Part shown: one piece after another, positions 1 through 12,400 of the stretch
How positions within the stretch are numbered: position 1 is the first letter of the stretch
Layout: every line of letters starts with the position of its first letter
From: Lamellibrachia satsuma
Lineage: Eukaryota; Annelida; Polychaeta; Sabellida; Siboglinidae
Length of the DNA: 64,000 nt
Direction: 5' to 3'
NCBI GenBank assembly: GCA_033239005.1
Contig: BSQZ01000036.1
Coordinates: 1,660,001 to 1,724,000, forward strand
Notes under the pieces: model-generated
What the model was told of the DNA's origin: nothing
The model's input: the letters and a program-made list of their open reading frames with translations, nothing else
Database searches by the model: none
Position numbers and translations under genes: made by a program

Positions 1-1229
1 TTCGTCGGCGCCTGCCACAAATTGCCACGTTTAATGTATCCTGCCAGCACACTGCCAAGCCACAGTTTGCCATTTAGCCCGTAGCTGTTCACAAATATTC
101 GAACGCGCTACACAATAACAGTAAAATAGCCCGAAGCGATGGCTGCCGCCATGACTTGTTGAGTTATATAGGAGAGACGCTGCCCTTTGCGTTTCACACT
201 GCGGCCAAGTGTAGCCGGCGGAAGACGTCTGACGGAGAGAGAAATCTGAACTCGCACCCCAACCAGCAGTGTCCTGCAGGCGAGCACCGTCACGACGGCG
301 TCGGAACAACGGGTTGAACAGGCAGACAATGGCGTCCAGAAACCGGACTGGATAACGTCTCGTAGAAAGTGTTTAAGCGAGAATTTTTAGGAGATAAAAA
401 TGCCACGAAACACTCGAGGTAGTTGTAGCAAACATGTCGATCCATGTTGTAGAAGACTGGTGAGTAATGTCGTTCACCAATACCGCTGACGCAATATATT
501 ACATTGCCTGCTACAACTACAATGCCGCTAATGACGACTTGACAAACATTTTAAAGCATGTATGAATAATTTCGCCGGACTTGCGTAGTTTTCTCATTAC
601 ACAAACGTAGTTATATACTCACTGTCGACACTAGACGTCTACAGCAAACGCACTATTAATTTTAGATGTCGTTTGATGGACAACGTGTATTGTGTTTTAG
701 TCGTATAAATGGCACCATACTGGCTGCTGAATCGTGGAGTGTGAGTTTGGTTGAGTCCGAAGAAAACTGCATAATTTGTCATAGGTTAAATGACAATAGC
801 ATGACATATGTGCAGCAAGTTTTGTAGAGATTGAACTTACACCGGACCGAGGCATGTCTTTGTGGAAGAATGCCCACGAAGAAGGACACTTGACCGACAG
901 CTGCACAGAGAGAGTGGACATTCTGTTATCCTGCTGTGTCAACTGGCCATGAGACAGTTTGTCCTCCCTTTCTGTGGCTGCCATAACAACCATCTGAAGA
1001 CGCCAACAATATTTATGAAAAACATTTTTGTTCAGTTCTCAACACACTGTAGAATAAACCTTGAACAGCACAGGTGGTTGGGCTTTACAATTCCTACTCT
1101 GTTAATATTAACAAATAAGTCTTTACTGTTGCAGGTCACCATATATCAATAAAGCATATATAAGCAAATATAAATTTGTTCAAATTCGTCATATTTACGC
1201 GCGCGTGCATGCGCGCGTACGTGCGTGTG

Positions 1230-1280
<51 letters not shown>

Positions 1281-1468
1281 ATATGTTCACTGTTGCAATT
1301 ACAATACATTTCAGCTAGCACTTATTCATATTGGTATTTTTGCTCCATGTTTTAGACATTTGCTGTTATATTCATATATACATGCTAGTTAGTTATTCCA
1401 ACAATTACCACTTTGAATTGTCAAGTTATTATACGTCTGCCGCAAAGCTAGCAAATAAAAATTGTCTT
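1..1468. other. 3' flank of the CNGB gene, no gene recognised
   Basis: This is the region beyond the stop codon of the minus-strand channel gene. It is mostly AT-rich unique sequence with one alternating TGCG-type microsatellite at about 1198-1280. Short open frames occur on both strands at 31-330 and 700-1150, but they lack family resemblance, clear splice signals or supporting context. I did not find a convincing AATAAA signal on the minus strand just beyond the stop codon. Confidence 0.4.
1198..1280. repeat. TGCG-type tetranucleotide microsatellite
   Basis: About 80 bp of alternating GTGC/GCGC units, pure in its right half. The same motif recurs at more than ten places in the window. Confidence 0.95.
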
Positions 1469-2313
1469 CTACACATTTGTTTCGTTCACTGTATCGTCAT
1501 TCAGTTTTTCCCCCGACCCAATGTCTTCTTCCGGCGCCGCGATGTACCCTGGATTTGTGATCCCATCCGTTGATATCGTAAATACGGATGGCTCTTCAGT
1601 GTGAACGCCAGAATCGCAGGGAACTGTATCCACCGGTGGAACCGCACTTGCTGCTTTAATGTGCTCTACGTCGTCGGGCCGTTCACTAGTTTTGCCACTT
1701 TCTGGTGCGACTTTGTTGGACCTGACCCGGGAAGTGTCGCGAGACTTCGTTGCGCCGTTGGACGGGGCGACTTTGTTCGGCTTCGGTTTGATCTTGGGCG
1801 GTGTCTTTGACTTCGCCTTCGGTTGTTTTCGAGGCTGCACTGTGCGATCATTTGACGGTATTTTAGGCTCGCTCCCCTGCGTCGTTATCGGGTGTACGAT
1901 TGGTACTTCGTTGTCGTCTTCGTAAGACAACACCGCTGGTGCGGCCTTCGTCGCCGCGGTGTCTCCTGGGTAGACACCCGCAACAGTTGGTGTCTCCAGA
2001 ACGACAGCTGTGTGTTGGTCGACTGATGACCCGACAACATCTTCCGTTGGGCAGACCCCCGCAACAACCGATGTATCAGGACTGACAGCGGCGCGTTGGT
2101 TGACCCGCGATTCAATCGCCTCTTCCCCTGAGCAGGCTCCGGCGCCAGACGGCGTCTCCAGAACAACATCAGGGTGTTGGTGGACTGATGACTCGCCAAC
2201 AACTTCTCCTGGGCAGACTCCAGCGTGGGGTAGCGTTTCCACAACGCCCATCGACTGCTCGCCAACATCTTCCCCTGGCTGTTCCTCTGTACCACCGACG
2301 CGTGTAGTCGTTT
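1469..2313 (-). CDS. CNGB: CNGB terminal exon: acidic, repeat-bearing C-terminal tail
   Basis: An open frame of about 281 codons follows the acceptor CTGTTTGCTGTTTTAG and ends in a stop at 1469-1471. It begins with four imperfect repeats of about 27 residues built around VVLETP, AGVCPGE or AGVCPTE and a Ser-Val-His/Asp-Gln segment. A Lys/Pro-rich stretch follows ([20 protein letters not shown]), then a Ser/Asp/Glu-rich end. The composition is that of a disordered cytoplasmic tail. Its phase (two leading bases) does not fit the strongest donor of the upstream exon (AG/GTAAAC at 3352). It does fit a weaker donor at 3374, or a missed microexon. Membership in the CNGB gene is inferred from strand, order and lack of any other start. 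Confidence 0.6.
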
Positions 2314-4310
2314 CTAAAACAGCAAACAACAGTTACACATACTTGCTGCTTCAAACCCATCTACACACTGTACTAGGTATTTAATGTCTAGTGCAACAGT
2401 CTTTTGTTGTGCCCCAATTGAATTTGGTTTTAGTCGGTTTAATTAGTTCCAAATGTTGTGCTAATCCAATTATACGGATTATGAATGGCTATGACATTGA
2501 TAATGTTTATTAACATCACACAGTTACATAACCACTTATATTTTGTTAAAAAGCATGTTGTATGGTGTCGGACGTATGGGGTGTCGGGCGTATGGGGTGT
2601 CGGACGTATGGGGTGTCGGGTGTATCGGGTGTCGGACGTATGGGGTGTCGGGCGTATGGGGTGTCGGACGTATGGGGTGTCGGACGTATGGGGTGTCGGG
2701 CGTATGGGGTGTCGGACGTATGGGGTGTCGGACGTATCGGGTGTCGGACGTATGGGGTATCGGACGTATGGGGTGTCGGGCGTATGGGGTGTCGGACATA
2801 TCGGGTGTCGGACGTATGGGGCGCAAGACGTACATTTCTTACGTTCGTCCGACACCACAACTGGCGGTTAATTATTGCACAATCAATAAAAAATTTGAAT
2901 TTGTTTATTCAAACAAATAAAATTAACATTATATCCCGGTTAGTAAAATCTTGCAACCGTCCAACATAAGTGGGAGTTTAAAATGTCACTTTTTTGGTGT
3001 CGGACGTACATGAGTAACATACTCGTGAATAATTAAATTAAAGGCAGTTTAAAATATACCTAAAATTGTTATATCATGTAAATTAACTAAGTATATGTCT
3101 GGAATCAAACTCCATAAAAATTAATAAGTCTACTTATAAATTAAAGTAAATATAGTGAAAAATGGTTTAATGGAATTTTTCATAAAATATTTTCGTTATC
3201 ATTGTCATGTCTTTAGTTGCATTATAAATGATTACGTAACATCTGTTGAAAATGGATTAATGTGACTCTCTGAAACTATGGAATATTACCTTTCAAATGA
3301 TACCACACTTGCCCCATTTGAACCAGTTTATAAAAATGACATAACGGTTTACCTGAACGTAGAACTGCCTCTACGACAACACGAAGACGCAATTGAAGCT
3401 ACTGTTTCTAGCAGCAAGTTAGTCTCACCTGCCAGTTCTCCTTCCTCGTCTTGTTGTCCAGCACTGTCCGGTAGAGGGAGCTCTGTCTGCTCAATTATGA
3501 GGATATCATCCGAGCATTGCGAAATGGCATCAAGATTATCCTGCAAATCAAATACATATTTTACGGAATTTATTGTAAGGTCTCATTTGTAGTGTTTTAC
3601 ATTGTGACAAGATAATGACAATGCCACGCTAAACTACAACCGGGTGTCTAAACAGAAAGAAATATGTTAAATGATAACTAAATTAAGCAATCGCCCATTT
3701 AACTATTTTAATTATATTTTTGACTAGGTAAGGAGCATACTGTCAATGTCTTGGGTTATCCCTAATGATCATGAATAACTTTATTGACGCAATGGCTTAC
3801 TTTAGGGGTACCCACGTGCTACGTCACAAAGGTGCTGAACAAGCTTGTGTAGAATCACGTACTTCTAACACCATTAATCAAGTCGCCAACGCGCTTACCA
3901 TCGACACTCGCAATTTTAACAAACCATTAATACGCTTACTGGTGTTTCATGAATGTCACCACCAAAATCCCTACGCATTTTCAAATCCGTTTCACAATGC
4001 AACATATAACTGCTTAAGGTCCGACATTTCAAACGTACCCAACTTGCTGGCGGAATACAACTGCTTCTTGGCAAATAAAATACTCGAAATTGGCCAACTT
4101 GCCAAATTTAGGCGCTATATTCTTACCTTAGTCGTGGGATCTATTGCATTGGCCTCACTGATATCACTGCTGACGACCTGGTCAGTAGACGCCCTGGACG
4201 GTCGCCGGATTCCCAGCATCACAGGTATGGGTGACCTCGCCGATACAACCTTAACAAGGCACCAATGATTATAAAAACATAATACGCAAAACACTGATTA
4301 AACAACATTG

Positions 4311-4345
<35 letters not shown>

Positions 4346-6185
4346 ATGTGTGCGTGCGTGCGAGGGTTAGTAAGGTAACGCACATTAAATGTGTTTGTTT
4401 GTGCGTGACAGTTAGTGTGAATACAACACGTAAGTGTGTTAATGCAACAACGAATATTAACTAATTAGCCAAATTTGCATTGCTTCATTTCATATAACAA
4501 GTACAATTATTATTTAATCCTGTAAATGTGGATATTTTATATAGGTAATGATCATCATCACATTAGTTAAAAAAAACGCCTAAAAGAATGTGGTTTAACA
4601 ACCCTAGAGACAAGGAGGTTAAGAGGAGGCCAAATTGAGTTGTTTATGATATTGAATGGGTATGAGAATATTGAAAGAAATATTTGTTTCTCTCTCAAGA
4701 AAGATACTAGAACTAGACGACATGATGTAACATTACTAAAGGATCAGTGTGGGTTGGATATCAGGAAGTACTCTTTCTCACAGAGGACAATCAACGAATG
4801 GAACAAAGTATCTACAGATTGTGTAACTGCTAGCAGCATGAATATGTTTAAAAACAAGGTTGACACATATCTCAGGAGGGCGGGTGACACACAGATGAAA
4901 AAGCGTTAGAATCTCTATAAGCCAATGGCTTCCTTGTCCACTTGCCATCTGGAACTTTGCCTTGGATAGCAATCTTGTTAAATTAAAAACAGAATAGATT
5001 CGCGTAGAAGCATAACACGTGTTATTGCTTCGCCTTTCAGGGAGAGAGACATTGTGAGTAAATGATACAAACTGATGACCGAGCTCACCTGTACAACTGA
5101 TGACTGAGCTCACCTGTACAACTGATGACTGAGCTTACCTGTACAACTGATGACTGAGCTCACCTGTACAACCGTCTTGAGTAGCTTAGGCGTCTCCTGA
5201 CGACTTTTGATCACCTCCTCTGACTGCATCGGTTTCTGGCTCGATTTCTCTATCTTAGAATTCATCATCAGTACTTTCCTGAGTTGGACGAAACGGGATT
5301 ATTTTGTAAAAGAAGGCACGTGTAAATGTGTTGAGAGTCGTATGAATGAGTGAATGAATGAATTAATTAATTAATTAATTGATTAATTAATTAATTAACT
5401 TTATTTCAGTCACATACACAAGCAAGCTGGTCCTGACAATACTGCATAATGTAAAAAAGAAAATAATTAAATTACGGTGTAACTGTGGACATTCTCTGGA
5501 AACCCTGAGGGACTTTTGGCTAGAATCACCTACTTATAGTACAAAAGTTGCAGTTGTTGTCTAAACAACAAAACGTAAGATAAAAGGTCAGTAACACTGC
5601 AACTAATAATGCATCACGAAATGTGTACATACCGTGCAATATCAACTCAACATGAAGCACGCACAAGGAGACGATGGATAACAATTTCCAACAACGTCTT
5701 AACAAACTGTGATGATTTGAATACGAATATTCCTAATTTAGACACGCTGTGAAATATAACAAAATTAGAAAGGGTAATTCTACTAGAAAACGGGTGCAAC
5801 TCCACTACGCTTGCCGGCACCGTGGTCGGTTCGTTGGCTTACATATTATGCTGCGAAATGGTTCGTATCAATTGCACATCTCTGTTTAGCTATGTTACGG
5901 TACGTACTAACTACTGAGCTATGGACTAGTTTGTACGAAGCTGTCGGAACACTGACTTTGCTCGTTTCCTGAGTATCTTCTGTGCCTCTGGGTAGTCTGA
6001 CATGATGCTCTCAAAGTCGGCCTTGCACAGAGAGAATAGCTGCGAGAAGCCCTTGGAGCGAACGTCTGCCGTTCGACGATTGCCTCCTGCTAGGGCCAGC
6101 AAACTGCACCAGGGAAGAGTCATTACAATGACATGTAGGTGTGTGAATGTGTTTGTGCGTGTGTGCGTGCGTGCGGGCGTGTGTG

Positions 6186-6236
<51 letters not shown>

Positions 6237-9200
6237 TGTGTGCACACGGGCAAATTATTTGTTCTGATCGACCGCTTTCGTCTTTTGCAAAAAGTAGATT
6301 TTAAATCCACCGTAAAATAGAATTTGCTATTTGGTCAACTGACAATCACCATGTGCCCATTGTACCACATTAGTAACTACACCAACCATCGTTGGGATGA
6401 TATAAATGTCCATAATATTAGTGTTTGCTATATGGGCTACCCCCGTTACCCGCCGTGTTCCCTAGCGTGACGGCGTGGTGTAAAGGCATGAAGGGACACA
6501 TGCCTGATCTCTCCGAAGACACTTCCCTCGTGGAGCGTGGCGAACACCACGCTGTTATTGGGGCCACCCACCACCTCCACTCGGCCCGTCATCACGATGT
6601 ACATCTCTCGGCCCACCTCGCCCTGCAAGCAGTCGTACGTAGTTGTGGCAGGTGGTGGTTGTGATGTTGGTGGTGGTTGTGTTGGTGGTGGGTGTGATGG
6701 TGGTGGTGGTGGTGGTGGTTGTGTTGGTGGTGGGTGTGATGGTGGTGGTGGTGGTGGTTGTGGTGGTGGTGGTGGTTGTGATGGTGGTGGTGGTGGTTGT
6801 GGTTGTGGTGGTGGTGGTGGTGGTGGTTGTGATGGTGGTGGTGGTGGGTGTGATGGTGGTGGTGGTGGTGGTTGTGGTGGTGGTGGTGGTGGTGGTGGTG
6901 GTTGTGATGGTGGTGGTGGTGGTTGTGGTGGTGGTGGTTGTGGTGGTTGTGTTGGTGGTGGTTGTGATGGTGGTGGTGGTGGTTGTGATGGTGGTGGAGG
7001 TGGTTGTGGTGGTGGTGGTGGTGGTGGGTGTGATGGTGGTGGTGGTGGTGGGTGTGATGGTGGTGGTGGTGGTGGTTGTGGTGGTGGTGGTGGTGGTTGT
7101 GATGATGGTGGTGGATGTGATGGTGGTGATGAGCGACGACTAAAGGGAAGTATTTATAGTCCTCTAAATGTAGGTATGCAAATCCCCATTTACGAGTGAT
7201 GAGCGACGAAGTGCTTACGACCAATTTTGGTCTTAGTAGGAGTCTCCCGTCCCACAGCAAATATTTTGCCTTTCTTTTTTTGTTGTATAATGTATTACTT
7301 TTGTTGATTATTTATTAATTGCTATTATACGTTGTACAGCTCAATATTTGTATGTATCATGTATATCTGTATAATTTATATAATCATTCAAATTAATTTA
7401 TCTATGTTTTCTGCTGTTGGGACAAATCAAATTACCCATAACCTTATCCTTACCTTCTTACAGATGTAGTCGCTAGGAAGAAAGAGAACTGGTTTCAATT
7501 TCAAAACCAGATCAAACAACAGATTTTTCTCGCAGTCCTGAAATAATAACAATAACAATAATAATAATAACATAGAACTAGATTAACCTAAGTAACTTTA
7601 TTTGTAATAACATCTTGATTGCTTTAAATATTAAACAGAAGCGCAATTAAAGTAGATCCTGACGTATTGCCAGACAACACGGCTAGTTTGCAATTCATTT
7701 GTGGCGTCCGTTTGGTGTGCGTGTGTGCGTGTTTGCGTGTGTGCGCGCGTGCGTGCGTGTCTGGTTGTATTTGTTCTAGCGTGTACGTCTTTTACGGAAG
7801 GATACGTTGTCTGTTCAGTGTCTTTGTTTAATGTACTGGTATCACATGAGCTCCGGGTTTAGATTGTAACCTAATGGTCGTGCGAGAATGACAATTATTA
7901 CAAACTTCCTTGTCAAAACTTTCTCTAATAGTCCGATTGGACATGGAATGTTTCAAAAGACGAAAAACGATTTAAGTATTTGCACGTGTTACGGTTACTT
8001 CCAAATAGTAATAGCAATCTGCACTGGACCGAATATACTGAATTGACGCCGTCACCTTTACTTAACACCGCCCTGGATATTGTCACACCCGTGTGTTCTT
8101 ATACCTGGAATAGTTGCACCTTGGAGAGGATGTCGTAGTGGACATGTATGGCGAGATCCGCTTTCATCTTCTGAGGAAGCGCTTCTAGCAGAGAGTTCTC
8201 GTCTAAACGAAACCAAAAGCAGCTCAGTCGCACCTGAATCGACGCACCGTGCCGACTCACCTGTCCGCCGTCTAGACAATCAATTGAAACAAAGTTGACG
8301 GCGGGTACAGTTTGACAACCTCCGATGACGACGTTTCGGATAAACTGTGGATTTTTGGCGTGCATAATATTCACTTCCTGTAAAGCCGAGGTGAACGAAT
8401 GAGCGAAAAAATCTTGTTCTAAACTGCGCCTTTACTTGCTTCATATTTTTATTGCTAAAACAATTGTCACCTTTCCCTACAGAATAATCAAGACAAACTG
8501 CGCAGCTCACCCAACGTTTTTTGATGCTCCCAGTTGTAGGAAAACCAAATTCTGACTTTCATTTGTAGTTCCTTTGGTAAGTTGTTCTTGAGCATGTAAG
8601 ACAACATTTTGTCTCTCGCGCTTCTGTATTGAGTCTTCGCCATCGTCGCTGACTGCGAGATGTCGCGAAGCTTCACAAAATGAAATGTCATAGTTCAAAA
8701 ACTGAAGTTTGATAGATTGCAATTTCACACAAGGAGAATAATATAGGAATATATTGCACAATTCAAAACATAGATACAAATAAACTGAATACACCGGTAG
8801 GAATGAGAATGATGTGTATCACATGAACGCACCTGTCCAATCAACATGGCGAAAACAAACACTCCCGATAGCCAATAGATGGTCATGAAAATATACTGCA
8901 TCTCGTCTACCGGCTTCGGGTTGTTACCGATAGATGTCGCAGTCTTCGTGGCGAGATACATGCACCGGATATAACTGCAATTAGACCGGAACGCAATGAT
9001 GGTGTCCCTGTGTATTATGGGATAAAGATATGATAGTTTTTGTCGTAAAATCAATTCTAACATCTTTATCGCCCAAATGTGTTTACGGAACGGCAATTTG
9101 TTAATATTATTTGACAATTTAACGTTATTTGTTCATGAATATCGACATTGCTGTTGAGCATGCTATGTAAACGTGATACTCGGGCGAAACATTCAAATTA

Positions 9201-9456
9201 AACAGATAACGGTCAAATTATATTCGGTATCAGTTAACCAATGAAATCTTTGACCCATCACTTTAAGACATGGTCAATGAATAAACAGTTCACCAAGCGA
9301 TGTTGCAGAGCAAACTCGTGAAGATTCGATGGAACGACAAATACGTTCCATATTATCATATTCAATTCACGCGTCCAGCCCACTCAGTTTTGGGACGTGT
9401 TTGCAGATAATAGAACCTATTTGGTCGGATCGATCTTTTCAGTCCGATTATAGCTG

Positions 9457-9488
<32 letters not shown>

Positions 9489-12400
9489 TGAGTGTGTGTG
9501 TGTGTGTGGCGCGGTGGCCGTGTGACAGGGCGTCGCACTGTCGGTCGAGGGCCGTTGAAACATGAACAATTTCGTTGACCCCACATTGCATGTGTCTTTC
9601 GAGAGAGACAAGTGTCTATGCCTACGGAAATAAAATACCCCACACATGGGGTAAATGTGTAAGGTGTAGTGGACACCATCTTTCATCAGTCACTGCAGAA
9701 GCGTCCACCACGCGGCTCGGTCTACTAACTACCTCGCAAGAGGATATGATTGAATGAAGTTCGATTATCAAAGTCGAACAAGACAGAACACGTTTACACG
9801 TACGATATTCCTTGTCCGTCGTACACCCAGCGATCCTTGTTAAGTCCCTTGTAGGCCGACACGGCGAAGTAACCACAACTCTCGAAGTGAATCAACAGCA
9901 ACATATAGATCAACGTCCGAAGAATCCTAAAACAAAATGGCGTCCTGTGGAGTGGGTATCACCCGAGGAGGGCGGAACATACAAAGTTGTTTTAAAGGTC
10001 CCCGTAAGACTATGTTTCGTTGATTAAGTACACCTAATTGAATATCACTGCCTATTTACGTTATCGCCACACACACGTGAACCCACTTTTTGAGTAGCAT
10101 GTAAATGTATTGAATATTTTGTCCGCGTAAAGTCGTACTGCGGAGAGCATCCATAGCCACGCATATAGTTTACCACTCGTAAATTCAGCCATTAATGTTT
10201 TCTTTCTTTCGTTAGCGGTTTTTTCCCGGCGACTGAGCCGTCCCTGGGGTGCCCATGGGATTATACACCGAATTGTTCTTACCACTAACAATGTACATAT
10301 TAATGTATAGGCAAGTTGTGAGGACTTTTACGAACAAATATACAAATATATATGTTGGTAAAATATGTCGGTTCCGTGTGCAAACTGTTTGTGTTGTATC
10401 GCTTAGTCATCAATGTCAAATTCGTTACAGTGGTACAGTTTTACAGTGTTACAGTGTTTACCTGACGACGTGGCCCGACTTGGCGGCTTGGTCCATGCGG
10501 TCGTAGAACTCCCAGAATGTCTGAATCTGCAGACACAAGGAAAGTCTCGTTTAGCCCCACCCTAACCTATCCTTATGTTGTTATTACGTGCTGCTAAGCG
10601 TGCACGCCCGTGTACCACCGAATGTAAACGAGAGACAGGGCAAACCTTTAATTTCACTCATTTAAATACGCGTATGTCGTTTCTTGCCTACTGATTACAC
10701 AAGCAAGTGTTGCTGGACATATCACAAGAAATGCTAAAATTAAAACAGGGAAAAGAAAAAAGGGACTGGCAATGGTGTCAGTTTCCATCCATCACGATTT
10801 TTTTTCAATAACTGGGCGAGAAGAATCGTGGGAGCGGAAAGAATGTACAAGCAAAAAATTGAGGAGCTGAGGGAGGAGGTTGGCGTGAAAGAGAATTTCA
10901 GGAGGAAGCTGGCGAAGAGTCGGTTGGGCACGTGCAACGAATGGAGGAGGAACGGAGAAAGAAAGTAGATCTACGCGCTCAGAGAAGAGTGTACACATGG
11001 CGGGATACTGACCTTCAGGAGCCGAGGCAGTCTCACCAACGCGTTGAACTTGAGATCCGGGATGAAGTAAAGCAGATCGAGCGGTGTCAGAGACAGCAAG
11101 TCCAACTGAAACACCGCAAGTCTATGTTGTAAGGATGTTGTAATGATGTTGTAAGGATGTTATCACCAACGCGCCAAGACAACGCTTACAAAGAAAGCCG
11201 GTGTCAACGTTTCATAAAACAAAACCGGTTACAAAATTCATTCAGATTCATACTCAGACGGTTTATTGCCAAGTAACATTTAAAAAAATTAACAAGGAAT
11301 TTGTGGCGCTGTGGCGTAAGAACTCGGCAACCCACCCCAGAAGCAGCCATCCAATTACACACATCTACACACACCACTCACTCTCGCCTATGTAACAATG
11401 TACATGTAAATCAGAAACATTACAAAAGAGACACGACTGGGTTAAAACTTGTATAAGTTAATAACAAAGTCAACTGCCAAAACATTTTAATGAAATTCAC
11501 CTGTCTCCATGCATAACAGTACTAACTTGGTAGGATAATATTAATATAATAATAGTAATTTTCATGAAAAAGGTAAAGGTAAAGGTATGTTCTTATATAG
11601 CGCGGTATCCGGTCCATAGGACTGCTCAAAGCGCTTTACACTTCACCCACTGGCAGACCTGTTCATTCCAAGGCCATCTCAACTTCTTTAGGAAGTATTC
11701 AGCCACGCTGCAATTGCTGCGCGAAGGCTATTCGTTCACATATCCACCACTGTCTGTATTGCCAGGTACTCATTTATACAACCGAGTGAACTGTGGCAAC
11801 GTGGGGTGATCAAACTTGCCAAAGGTTCGAAGCGACCGCAGTGGGATTTGAAACAGGGTTCTCTCGATTGAGAGTCCGGCCTTCTAACCGGTATGCTATC
11901 GCGCCCCACAGACGGTTGCACCATTGCAACCGTCTGAACATTACCTGAGAAACAGTAAAACGAAAAAAAATACATACATGTAGTTAGATGAGTAAAATGG
12001 GTATGGCGATATAGGAACACAAGAACGGGACTGACAGAAGACAGAGTTATGGCAGGAGGAAGACCTCTCCGTTCAAGTGTCTCACAGCCGGCGGGTAAAA
12101 ACTCGCTCCCATTGATTCTGGATGCGCCCTTCACAATGGCTTCTAGCTGCTGTTTCTCCTCCTGACCGGCCAAACCACGCTACGATCGAAAAGGTGAGGA
12201 TGCTTTCTATGATTGCGCGGTAGAAACGTGTCATGATCTCCTGTGCAATGCCGAATTTCCTGAGCTGCCTCAGGAAGTACAGGCGTTGTTGTTGTGCCTT
12301 GTGTTGTGATGCACAGTGTGTTGTTGCCCCAACTGAGATCGCCTGAGATTGTTGTCACAATGAATCTGGAAGATTCAACTTGTTCGACTTCCACGCCGTA

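Noticed and set aside
6537..7260. 220-codon Gly/Cys-rich, Val-rich and His-rich frames
   Set aside because: All three are readings of the GGT array. The real coding content there is the CNGB exon at 6504-6622 on the minus strand.
11840..11908. A possible tRNA gene on the minus strand
   Set aside because: A-box and B-box are present, but the cloverleaf arms do not pair well and the sequence continues into a SINE body and LINE-like tail. It is a SINE head, not a tRNA gene.
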